Shown piece after piece: positions 56,389 to 64,000 of a stretch of DNA of 64,000 nucleotides. Position 1 is the stretch's first letter, and each line of letters begins with the position of its first letter. A model generated the notes under the pieces. That model was given only the letters and a program-made list of their open reading frames with translations. It was not told the DNA's origin and ran no database searches. The translations under genes were made by a program, and so were the position numbers. The DNA comes from Desulfobacterales bacterium (GTDB lineage: Bacteria > Desulfobacterota > Desulfobacteria > Desulfobacterales > SpSt-501): assembly GCA_025454255.1 (NCBI GenBank), contig JALOOU010000045.1, forward strand, positions 1 through 64,000. The letters are read 5' to 3'.

Positions 56389-57204
56389 ATGGCAAAGCGC
56401 GCTCTGTGCATCGGCATCAACGACTACCCCGGGACCGGCAGCGACCTCGCCGGGTGCGTGAACGACGCCAACGACTGGGCGGCGGCCCTCGCCAAGCGCG
56501 GGTTCAGCGTCGCAACGCTCTTCGACCGCAAGGCCACCGGGGCCGGCATCCGCACGGCGATCAGGACCCTCCTCGATGCCTCCAAGCGCGGGGACAGCCT
56601 GATCGTCCAGTACTCCGGCCACGGCTCCTTCGTGCCGGACGCGGACGGCGACGAGCCGGACGGCACCGACGAGTGCCTCTGCCCCTACGACATCGGCAGC
56701 CGCGGCCCGATCACCGACGACGAGCTCTTCGAGCTGTTCAACGCCAAGGCCGCGGGCGCCCGGCTGGTGATGATCTCCGACTCCTGCCATTCGGGCACCG
56801 TGTCGCGCTTTGCGCCGATCTCCACCCCGCCCACCATGCCCGGCCCGGCGGCGCCCCGGCGCATCGTGCGCTTCCTGCCGCCGGCGGTGTTCCTCTCCAG
56901 GCGCGAGGTGGGCAAAATGGGTCTCTCGCGCGCCCTGCACCGCTCGAGCCCCCCCGGCCGCTACGCCTCGCTCCTGATGTCCGGCTGTCAGGACACCGAA
57001 TACAGCTACGACGCCTGGTTCCAGGGCCGTGCCAACGGGGCCTTCACCTACGTCGCCCTGCGCGCGCTCGCGTCCCTGCCGGCCAAGGCGACCTACCGCG
57101 ACTGGTACAACGCGATCCGCAAGGCGCTGCCCTCGCAGCAGTACCCGCAGACGCCCAACCTGTACGGCTCCTCCAGCATGAAGCGCTGGAAGGCGCTGGG
57201 GTGA
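56389..57204 (+). CDS. Caspase-like (peptidase C14/metacaspase) protein
   Basis: ALCIGINDYPGTGSDLAGCVNDANDW; catalytic His YSGHGSF; catalytic Cys ISDSCHSGTVSRF. Confidence 0.93.
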   Translation: MAKRALCIGINDYPGTGSDLAGCVNDANDWAAALAKRGFSVATLFDRKATGAGIRTAIRTLLDASKRGDSLIVQYSGHGSFVPDADGDEPDGTDECLCPYDIGSRGPITDDELFELFNAKAAGARLVMISDSCHSGTVSRFAPISTPPTMPGPAAPRRIVRFLPPAVFLSRREVGKMGLSRALHRSSPPGRYASLLMSGCQDTEYSYDAWFQGRANGAFTYVALRALASLPAKATYRDWYNAIRKALPSQQYPQTPNLYGSSSMKRWKALG

Positions 57205-57611
57205 CCGCGGGGGCTCTGGATGGCCCTCGTGAAGTTCTACGAGGTCCAGAAGCACTCGATCCTGAAGGGCCGTCTGTAACGCCCCATTCCCGCCTTCATG
57301 GACGAGACGTTTTTTCCGGACCAAGCTCGGTGCCGAGCAGCGCGCGATCGCAGCCGAAGCGGCCGTGTTTCTGGCCCCCCACCCAGCGGCTTTTCGCAGG
57401 AAGCCGACATCCAGGGATCGAGAAGCTCGAGATTGAAGCGGACATTCGCTTCGGCTCGAGGCAAACCGTCTGGGCGGATCGCCGTTACCCCGCGATCTGG
57501 CTGGGCGAGGTGCTCCACCCGGCGGAGCTGATGGCCCGACCCCATGGCCCGGGGGGAATGCGGCGGGGATGAACGCCCCGCCGCTAACAAAATCGCCCAG
57601 GAGAGGTCCGC

Positions 57612-58772
57612 ATGCCCTTGTTGGCCGAAGAGCTTGCCTGCGTCATCGACCTGCGGCGGCGACTGCACCGCACGCCGGAGCAGGCCGGCAACGAAGCCGC
57701 CGCCGCCGGCCTGCTTTTGGGCTTCATCTCCCGCTTTCGGCCGGATGAGGTGATCACAGGCCTCGGCGGGCATGGGGCGGCCGCGGTCTTCAGGGGGCCT
57801 GAGCCCGGCCCCACCGTGGCCTTCCGGGCCGAGCTCGATGCGGTGCCGGTCGCGGAAGTCGACGGCGCCGCCCACTGCTCCCGCGCGCCGGGTGCGTCCC
57901 ACACCTGCGGCCACGACGGCCACGCCGCCATCGTGGCCGGCGTGAGCTGCGTGCTGGCCCGCCGGCCGGTTCGCCGGGGCCGCGTGGTGCTGCTGTTCCA
58001 GCCTTCCGAGGAGACGGGCGAAGGGGCGCAGCGGGTCATCGCGGACCCCAAGTTTCAGCGCATCAAACCGGACTGGATTTTCGCCCTGCACAACCTGCCC
58101 GGCCATGACCGGGGGCAGGTGCTCGTCCGCGCGGGGGTCTTCGCCTGCGCCTCCAGCGGCATGGTGGTAGAACTCACCGGGGCCACCTCCCACGCCGCCC
58201 ACCCTGAGCAGGCCCGCTGCCCGGCCCTGGCCATGTGCGCGATCATAAAAAACTTGATCGCCCTGCCCCGCAGCTTCGACTTTTTCACCCTGGTGACCGT
58301 GGTGCATGCCCGTCTGGGAGAGATCGCTTTCGGCACCACACCCGGCCGGGCGGAGATCATGGCCACGCTGCGCGCCGCCGGGGACGATCAAATGCAGCAG
58401 CTGCTGGCGGCAGCGCGCCGCCTGGCCGCGGAGCAGGCCGCCCGGGAACGGCTGGAGCTCGCGACCCGCTTTTGCGACCCGTTCGCGGCCCTGGCCAACG
58501 ACCCGGCCGCCGTGGACCTGATCCGCCGCGCCGCCTTCGAATCCGGCCGAGAGCTCCGCGAGACCGCCGAGCCCTTCCGCTGGTCGGACGATTTCGGCCG
58601 CTTCACGGCGGTCGCGAAAGGGGCCATGTTCGGCCTGGGTGCGGGCCGGACCCACGCACCCCTGCACAGCCCGACATACGACTTCCCCCACGAGCTGATT
58701 CCCATGGGGGTGGAGCTGTTCGAGCGCATTCTCGCCGGAGTCTCCGCTCCGCCCGAACAAGAGCGTCGTTGA
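57612..58772 (+). CDS. M20-family amidohydrolase
   Basis: LRRRLHRTPEQAGNE, SHTCGHDGHAAIVAG, FQPSEETGEGA. Confidence 0.93.
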   Translation: MPLLAEELACVIDLRRRLHRTPEQAGNEAAAAGLLLGFISRFRPDEVITGLGGHGAAAVFRGPEPGPTVAFRAELDAVPVAEVDGAAHCSRAPGASHTCGHDGHAAIVAGVSCVLARRPVRRGRVVLLFQPSEETGEGAQRVIADPKFQRIKPDWIFALHNLPGHDRGQVLVRAGVFACASSGMVVELTGATSHAAHPEQARCPALAMCAIIKNLIALPRSFDFFTLVTVVHARLGEIAFGTTPGRAEIMATLRAAGDDQMQQLLAAARRLAAEQAARERLELATRFCDPFAALANDPAAVDLIRRAAFESGRELRETAEPFRWSDDFGRFTAVAKGAMFGLGAGRTHAPLHSPTYDFPHELIPMGVELFERILAGVSAPPEQERR

Positions 58773-59016
58773 AATCCCCGGGCGCAAGGCCGGCGCGGGA
58801 TCAGCGCCGCCCGCCCCGGCTAACTCCGCGGGATGCAGCTGGTTGCTCCGAGGCTGAACCATCTTCATCCGTCCGGCGGCATGGGGGGCTTTCCGCTCGA
58901 GCGCCTTGAATTGCCAATTCAGCCCGCCGGTGGTACAACCCATTCACTCGCCGCCACAAGGCGAACACTTTGTTCCCTGAAGATCGGCCGAAGAAATCTG
59001 CTCTGGAGGGGCACCC

Positions 59017-59433
59017 GTGGACGAACGAAAACCTGCCATCATCGTGTCATCGCTCGACTTCGAGCGGCTCGAGGCGCTGCTGGACTCGCTGCCGCCCAAC
59101 AGCTTCCCGGAGGCGGAGCTGCTGGCGGCGGAGCTCGACCGGGCCCGGAAGCTCGATCCGCAAAAAATGCCGGCCGACGTCGTCACCATGAATTCCAGGG
59201 TGCGCTTCGCCGTGGAGCCCTCCGGCAAAGAGTACGAGCTGACCCTGGTCTACCCAAAGGCCATCGACGAGTCCGCCGGCAAGATCTCCATCCTCGCCCC
59301 CGTCGGCAGCGCCCTGCTGGGCCTCTCCGTCGGCCAGGAGATCGAATGGCCCGCGCCGGGCGGAAACATCGTCCGCGTGCGGATCATCGACATCCTCTAC
59401 CAGCCGGAGCGCGCCGGGGATTTCCACCTCTGA
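59017..59433 (+). CDS. rnk: Rnk-type GreA/GreB-C domain protein
   Basis: VTMNSRVRFAVEPSGKEYELTLVYPKAIDESAGKISILAPVGSALLGLSVGQEIEWP. Confidence 0.9.
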   Translation: MDERKPAIIVSSLDFERLEALLDSLPPNSFPEAELLAAELDRARKLDPQKMPADVVTMNSRVRFAVEPSGKEYELTLVYPKAIDESAGKISILAPVGSALLGLSVGQEIEWPAPGGNIVRVRIIDILYQPERAGDFHL

Positions 59434-59458
59434 CGATAGAGGCGGCGCTTTTGGACGT

Positions 59459-59590
59459 TATGCTTTCCAGGGAGGCTCTGGTCCTGCGGGAGGAGGCACG
59501 CGAGCTGGTGCGCCGGGGCTCCGTGCGGGATGATCCCGGAGATGGAGCAGGAGCGCATCCGCCGTCGCAAAGGACCCCGCGCGGGTTTTA
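59459..59590 (+). pseudogene. Acyl-CoA dehydrogenase N-terminal fragment, frameshifted
   Basis: LDVMLSREALVLREEARELVRRGSVR then +frame MIPEMEQERIRR: ACAD N-terminal pattern split across two frames. Confidence 0.55.
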
Positions 59591-60430
59591 GCAGAGGATG
59601 CGCTCCCTGCCGCAGGCGATGATGAGCTCGGACCGCCGGGCGGTGCAGGCGAGGGTCATGTTGAGCGCCCGGCCCATTTCGGCGGCGAGCGCGGTGGGCC
59701 GCGACATCCCGACCACGATGGGCAGCCGCGCGCGGGCGGCCTTCTGAACCATCTCGTAGCTGATGCGCGAGGAGAGGATCAGAAGCGCGGCCGCGGAGAG
59801 CTTCCGGCCGACGAAGGCCTTGCCGATGGCCTTGTCGAGCGCGTTGTGCCGCCCGACGTCCTCGGCGAAGGAGAGCGTCTCCAGGCGGCGGTCGATCAGC
59901 ATCGCCGCGTGCGCGCCCCGCGTGCGGCGGTGGATGACCTGGTTTTCGGCGAGCCGCTCGATGCATTTCAGGAGCTGGTCGATCGAAACCCGGAACGGGT
60001 CCGTGTTGGGGGCGACGACCTGGTAGATATCCTTGACCATCTCCTTGCCGCAGATCCCGCAGCTGGTCTGGCTGACGAAGCTCTTGCGCTCGAGCAGCTC
60101 GCCCACCTTTTCGCGCCGCTCGGGCTTCAGGCGCACCTCGATGATGTTCGGGTCCAGGTCCTTGCAGTAGCCGATGGAGGCAAAATCATCGGGGGAGTCC
60201 GCGATCCCCTCCCCCAGGCAGAACCCCGCCGCGTGGAACAGCTCCTCCCCGGGGGTGCGCATCACGACCGAGTAGGGCTTGCCGTCGATGCGGATGAGAA
60301 GCGGCTCCTCCCCGATGAACTCGCACGCATCGGGCCGGCATGCGCCGGCCTCGCAGCGGAAAATCGAGTTGGGGTGGGCAACCAAGCCGGCCATGTCCGC
60401 GGCGGGCCCGCTGCATGGGTCTTCGCTCAT
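59588..60430 (-). CDS. fdhD: Formate dehydrogenase accessory sulfurtransferase FdhD
   Basis: QTSCGICGKEMVKDIYQVV, RRTRGAHAAMLIDRRLETLSFAEDVGRHNALDKAIG. Confidence 0.95.
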   Translation of the reverse strand: MSEDPCSGPAADMAGLVAHPNSIFRCEAGACRPDACEFIGEEPLLIRIDGKPYSVVMRTPGEELFHAAGFCLGEGIADSPDDFASIGYCKDLDPNIIEVRLKPERREKVGELLERKSFVSQTSCGICGKEMVKDIYQVVAPNTDPFRVSIDQLLKCIERLAENQVIHRRTRGAHAAMLIDRRLETLSFAEDVGRHNALDKAIGKAFVGRKLSAAALLILSSRISYEMVQKAARARLPIVVGMSRPTALAAEMGRALNMTLACTARRSELIIACGRERILC

Positions 60431-61284
60431 GCGGCCGACGGGCTCTTTTCAGCCCCTTTGGTTTTGCGGGCGAGCGTGCGCCGCTCTTCGGGGATCGGCG
60501 GGGGCGCAGGCTGGCCTGAAATTTTGCACACCGCAGCGAAGCGCTCGGGGCAGGCCTCGAAGCAGGTGCCGCACTTGATGCACTTTTCCTGGTCGACGAC
60601 GTGGATGCGGTTTTTGCCCCCGTCGATGGCCTCGACCGGGCACTTGCGGGCGCAGATCATGCAGGCCTGGCATTTTTCGGGGTCGATGTAGTAAGTGACG
60701 ACCTCGCGCAACACCCGCTCGACCTCCTCCCGCGCGAAGAGCTCCCGGTACTCCTCCTCCCGGCTCAGCCGCGAGGCGAGCTTCTCGCGCTGGGTCAGCT
60801 TCAGGTAGGGGACGAGCTTCGCCACGCGCTTGAGCCTTGCGGCCAACTCCCCCCGTTCCAGCCCCTCGCCTTCCCCCAGCGGCCCCAGCGCCTTCATCTT
60901 CTTGCCGAAATCGTTGACCGCCTCGGTAAAGAGGATCCCGTCGGCGGCGGACATGAACTCGATCCGAAGCCGCTCCGGGTTCAGTTCGACGTGCTCCATG
61001 ATCCTGCGGCAAAGGAGCGCCATGTTCAGGGCGTGGAAATTCCCGTGCGTGACGTAGTTGCACTCGTTCAAGCGGCAGCCGCCGATGAACACCCCGTCCA
61101 TCCCGTTTTGGAAGGCGCGCAGCACAAAGGCGAGGTCCACCCTGCCCGCGCACATGACGCGGATCAGCCTCATATCGGTCGCATATTGCAGTCTGGAAAC
61201 TCCAGCCAGGTCAGCAGCGCCGTACGCTCACCAGTGGCATACGAAGCCCAGGAGCCTGGGCCTGAACGTGTGTCCTGCACGCAT
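60427..61284 (-). CDS. MvhD/FrhD-like hydrogenase iron-sulfur subunit fused to 2x[4Fe-4S], Sec at in-frame TGA 61230-61228
   Basis: From ATG 61284: MRAGHTFRPRLLGFVCHW-U-AYGAADLAGVSRLQYATDMRLIRVMCAGRVDLAF...; the track ORF starts only at the internal Met 61173. Confidence 0.9.
61193..61205 (-). promoter_or_regulatory. Candidate SECIS hairpin CTGGA-GTT-TCCAG
   Basis: Stem starts 22 nt and loop (first nt G) 27 nt after the UGA; only a 5-bp core stem. Confidence 0.5.
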
Positions 61285-61337
61285 GCGGGTTCACCCTCTT
61301 TTGTGGTGTTGCCGGTCGTCGCGACGGCCGTTTGAAA

Positions 61338-64000
61338 CTACGCCTCCACCGCCGCGTCGATCTGGCAGAGGAGCTCCTCGTCGGTGAAGTGCTTGAGCAC
61401 GATCGCCCCGGTCGGGCACTTGGCGTTGCACAGGCCGTCGCCCTTGCAGAGCACCGGGTTGACGGCGGCCTTTTTGCCCTGCCGCGTCTCGCGGAACTCG
61501 ATCGCCCCGTAGGTGCAGGCCGCGATGCACTCCCCGCAGGCCATGCACCTCTTCTCGTCCACTTCGCACACCGCGCCGGAGGCGACGACGGTGTCGTGGG
61601 AGAGCAGCGTCAGCACCCGACCCGCCGCCCCATAGGCCTGCTTGATCGTCTCCGGGATGTGCTTGGGGTAGTGCGCCAGCCCGCAGAGGTAGACCCCGTC
61701 GGCCGCGAACTCGACCGGGCGCAGCTTGACATGGGCCTCCTTGAAAAAGCCGTCCGGGCTGAGCGACACCTTGAACAAGCCGGCGATCTCTTTGGTTTGT
61801 TCGGAAGGGACGACCGCAGCGGCCAGCGCGAGCACATCGGCATCGATCACCAAGCCCCGCCCCAGGATGGGGTCGTTTGCCGTCACCCTCAGAACCGCCC
61901 TGCCGCCCTCCTTCAGGGGTTCCACCTGCGGCGGGTCCTGCGGCTCGTAGCGGATGAAACGCACCTCCTTGTCCGCAGCCTCCCGGTAGTGGTCCTCGCT
62001 GAACCCGTAGCTCATCATGTCCCGGTAGAGGATGTAGATCTCAACTGCAGGGTTGAGCTCTTTGAGCTTCAAGGCGTTCTTGATGGCGGCGCTGCAGCAG
62101 ATCCGGCTGCAGTAGTTCCTCTCCGCGTTGCGGCAGCCCACGCACTGGATCATGACGATCCGCTCGGCGTTGACGACCCGCCCCTCCGCCGCGGCGATGC
62201 GCTCCTCGAGCTCGAGCAGGGTCATGACCCGCTCGTCCTGCCCGTAGCCGTATTCACCGGGTTGGTAAAGCTCCGCGCCGATGGCGATGACGGCGGCGCC
62301 GTGTTTGATCTCGGCGGGCCCGCGCTCGGATCGGACCTTTGTGACGAAGTTGCCGACGTAGCCGGTCGCCTCCGTGATGGCGGCATGGGTGTAGACGTGG
62401 ACGAGAGGGTGCCGGTAGATCGTCTTGACGAGCTCGCGCACATAGGCCTGTACGTCCATCCCGTCCAGGGTGTAGTGCAGCCGGCGTGCGATCCCGCCCA
62501 GCTCCGCGTCCTTTTCCACCAGGTGCACCTCGTGGCCCTGCCGGGCGATGGAGAGCGCGCAGGTCATGCCGGCGACCCCGCCGCCGACCACGAGCGCCGC
62601 CTTGTCGACCGGCAGGTCGAACTCCTGCAGCGGCTCCAGGCGGCCGGCGCGCGCCACCGACATGCGCACGATGTCCTTGGCCTTGCGGGTGGCCTCCTCC
62701 TTCTCCTTGGAGTGGACCCAGGAGCAGTGCTCGCGGATGTTGGCCATGTCGAAGTAATATTGGTTGAGCCCCGCCTCGCGCAGGGTGTCGCGGAAGAGCG
62801 GCTCCAAGGTCCGGGGGCTGCAGGCGGCTACCACCACGCGGTTGAGCCCCTTCTCCTTGGCCAGATCCGTGATCTCCTTGGCGCAGTTGGAGGCGCATGA
62901 AAAGAGCTGCTCCTGGGCGTAGACGACGTTGGGCAGCCCGCGCACATAGTCGACCGTTGCGGGCACATCGACGATCCGCCCGATGTTGGCCCCGCAGTGG
63001 CACACGAAGACCCCGATCCGCGGCTCTTCGGCGGCGACCTCCGTTTCCGGCGGGTAGGTCCGCTCCCGGGTCAGCTTGCCGCGCCGGTAGTCCAAAAGCG
63101 CGCCGCAGTGGGCCCCGGCGCCGCTGGCGGCGAAAACCGACTCGGGGATGTCGATCGGCCCCTGGAAAGCGCCGCTGACGAAAACTCCGGGCCGGCTCGT
63201 CGCCATGGGGGCGAAGGGGTCGACCTTGCAGAAGCCGTGCGCGTTGGTCTCGATGCCGAAGGTTGCGGCCAGCCGCTTCGCATCGGCGGGAGGGGTCAGG
63301 CCGACGGAGAGCACCACGAGGTCGAACGCCTCCTCCTTGACGCCGTCGGCAGGGGTCGCATAGCGGATGACCACGTTGTTCGTCTCCGGCAGCTCCTTTA
63401 CGACCGAGACGTAGCTGCGGATGAAGCGCACCCCGGGCAGCTTTTCGGCCCGCTCGCAGAAGCGCTCGAAATCCTTGCCGTAGGAGCGGATGTCGTTGTG
63501 GAAGACGGTGCACTCGGCCGCCGCGTCGTGGTCCTTGGCCAGGATCACCTGCTTCTGGGTGTAGGTGCAGCAGACCGCCGAGCAGTAGCTGTTGTCGCCC
63601 GGGGTCACGCGCCGGGAGCCGACGCACTGGATCCAGGCGATCTTGTGCGGGTGCCTGCGGTCGGAGGGGCGCAGGATCTCGCCCTCGTACGGCCCGGTGG
63701 CGCACAGCAGCCGCTCGAAGTCCATGCTGGTGACCACGTTGGGCATCCGGCCGTAGCCGTAGTCGCCACGCAGCTTGGGATCGAAGGGCTCGAACCCGGG
63801 GGCCAGGATGACGGCGCCGACCTTGATCGCCATCTTCTCGGGCGCCTGGTGGAAGTCGATGGCGTTGTTTTTACAGACGCCTTCGCAGATGCGACATTTC
63901 TTCTCCTTGAGGTAGAGGCAGCTCTCGTCGATGTAGGCGACCAGCGGGATGGCCTGGGAGTAGTAGATGTGGACGGCCTTGTTCGGCGAAAGCTCCTGGT
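61338..64000 (-). CDS. HdrA-like flavoprotein/iron-sulfur subunit (long form), 5' end beyond window
   Basis: Reading frame stays open upstream of the M at 63833 to the window end; YCSAVCCTYTQKQ, VFVCHCGANIGRIVD, LVVGGGVAGMTCALSIARQGHEVHLVEK, C-terminal 2x[4Fe-4S]. Confidence 0.93.
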   Translation of the reverse strand, partial: QELSPNKAVHIYYSQAIPLVAYIDESCLYLKEKKCRICEGVCKNNAIDFHQAPEKMAIKVGAVILAPGFEPFDPKLRGDYGYGRMPNVVTSMDFERLLCATGPYEGEILRPSDRRHPHKIAWIQCVGSRRVTPGDNSYCSAVCCTYTQKQVILAKDHDAAAECTVFHNDIRSYGKDFERFCERAEKLPGVRFIRSYVSVVKELPETNNVVIRYATPADGVKEEAFDLVVLSVGLTPPADAKRLAATFGIETNAHGFCKVDPFAPMATSRPGVFVSGAFQGPIDIPESVFAASGAGAHCGALLDYRRGKLTRERTYPPETEVAAEEPRIGVFVCHCGANIGRIVDVPATVDYVRGLPNVVYAQEQLFSCASNCAKEITDLAKEKGLNRVVVAACSPRTLEPLFRDTLREAGLNQYYFDMANIREHCSWVHSKEKEEATRKAKDIVRMSVARAGRLEPLQEFDLPVDKAALVVGGGVAGMTCALSIARQGHEVHLVEKDAELGGIARRLHYTLDGMDVQAYVRELVKTIYRHPLVHVYTHAAITEATGYVGNFVTKVRSERGPAEIKHGAAVIAIGAELYQPGEYGYGQDERVMTLLELEERIAAAEGRVVNAERIVMIQCVGCRNAERNYCSRICCSAAIKNALKLKELNPAVEIYILYRDMMSYGFSEDHYREAADKEVRFIRYEPQDPPQVEPLKEGGRAVLRVTANDPILGRGLVIDADVLALAAAVVPSEQTKEIAGLFKVSLSPDGFFKEAHVKLRPVEFAADGVYLCGLAHYPKHIPETIKQAYGAAGRVLTLLSHDTVVASGAVCEVDEKRCMACGECIAACTYGAIEFRETRQGKKAAVNPVLCKGDGLCNAKCPTGAIVLKHFTDEELLCQIDAAVEA

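Noticed and set aside
57220-57600. Possible small ORFs or remnants after the metacaspase (e.g. MALVKFYEVQKHSILKGRL; RFGSRQTVWADRRYPAIWLGEVLHPAELMARPHG)
   Set aside because: They look fragment-like but no family could be recognised with confidence.
61338-63833. Additional selenocysteine in the HdrA-like protein
   Set aside because: The relevant positions read Cys (SAVCCTYTQKQ, SRICCSAAIKN); no in-frame TGA inside the ORF.

Overview
GC-rich bacterial chromosome segment, probably Desulfobacterota by gene content (inference). Left part (about 1-14.4 kb): a partial CobW/G3E GTPase, then a Tat-exported NMT1-like binding protein with two permease/ATPase pairs, DUF1638, UroD-family methyltransferase, pterin-binding methyltransferase, corrinoid protein, RACo-type corrinoid activator, PAS-sigma54 activator and TauE/SafE transporter. 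This reads as a coherent corrinoid-dependent methyl-transfer locus of unknown substrate. It has two good sigma54 promoter matches, and a shared 16-bp motif lies upstream of both. About 14.5-16.8 kb is a decayed patch (gene remnant, dead IS200/IS605 copy) followed by a selenoprotein gene and tRNA-Leu. The rest is mostly ordinary chromosome (maf, yggS, queH, mutS, dgt-like, pcm, pdxA, rnk) with some unusual loci: a divergent membrane kinase, a PilY1 chimera, tandem bactofilins, a metacaspase, a LarA/PdxA block bounded by palindromic repeats, and a terminal HdrA/MvhD/FdhD module. The strongest findings are two selenocysteine genes that the ORF track splits or truncates. One is a GrdB/PrdB-like protein with UGA at 16019-16017 followed by a perfect 8-bp SECIS-like hairpin. 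The other is an MvhD-like hydrogenase iron-sulfur subunit with UGA at 61230-61228 at the conserved Cys position. All family assignments are by eye from the sequence; no database search was run.
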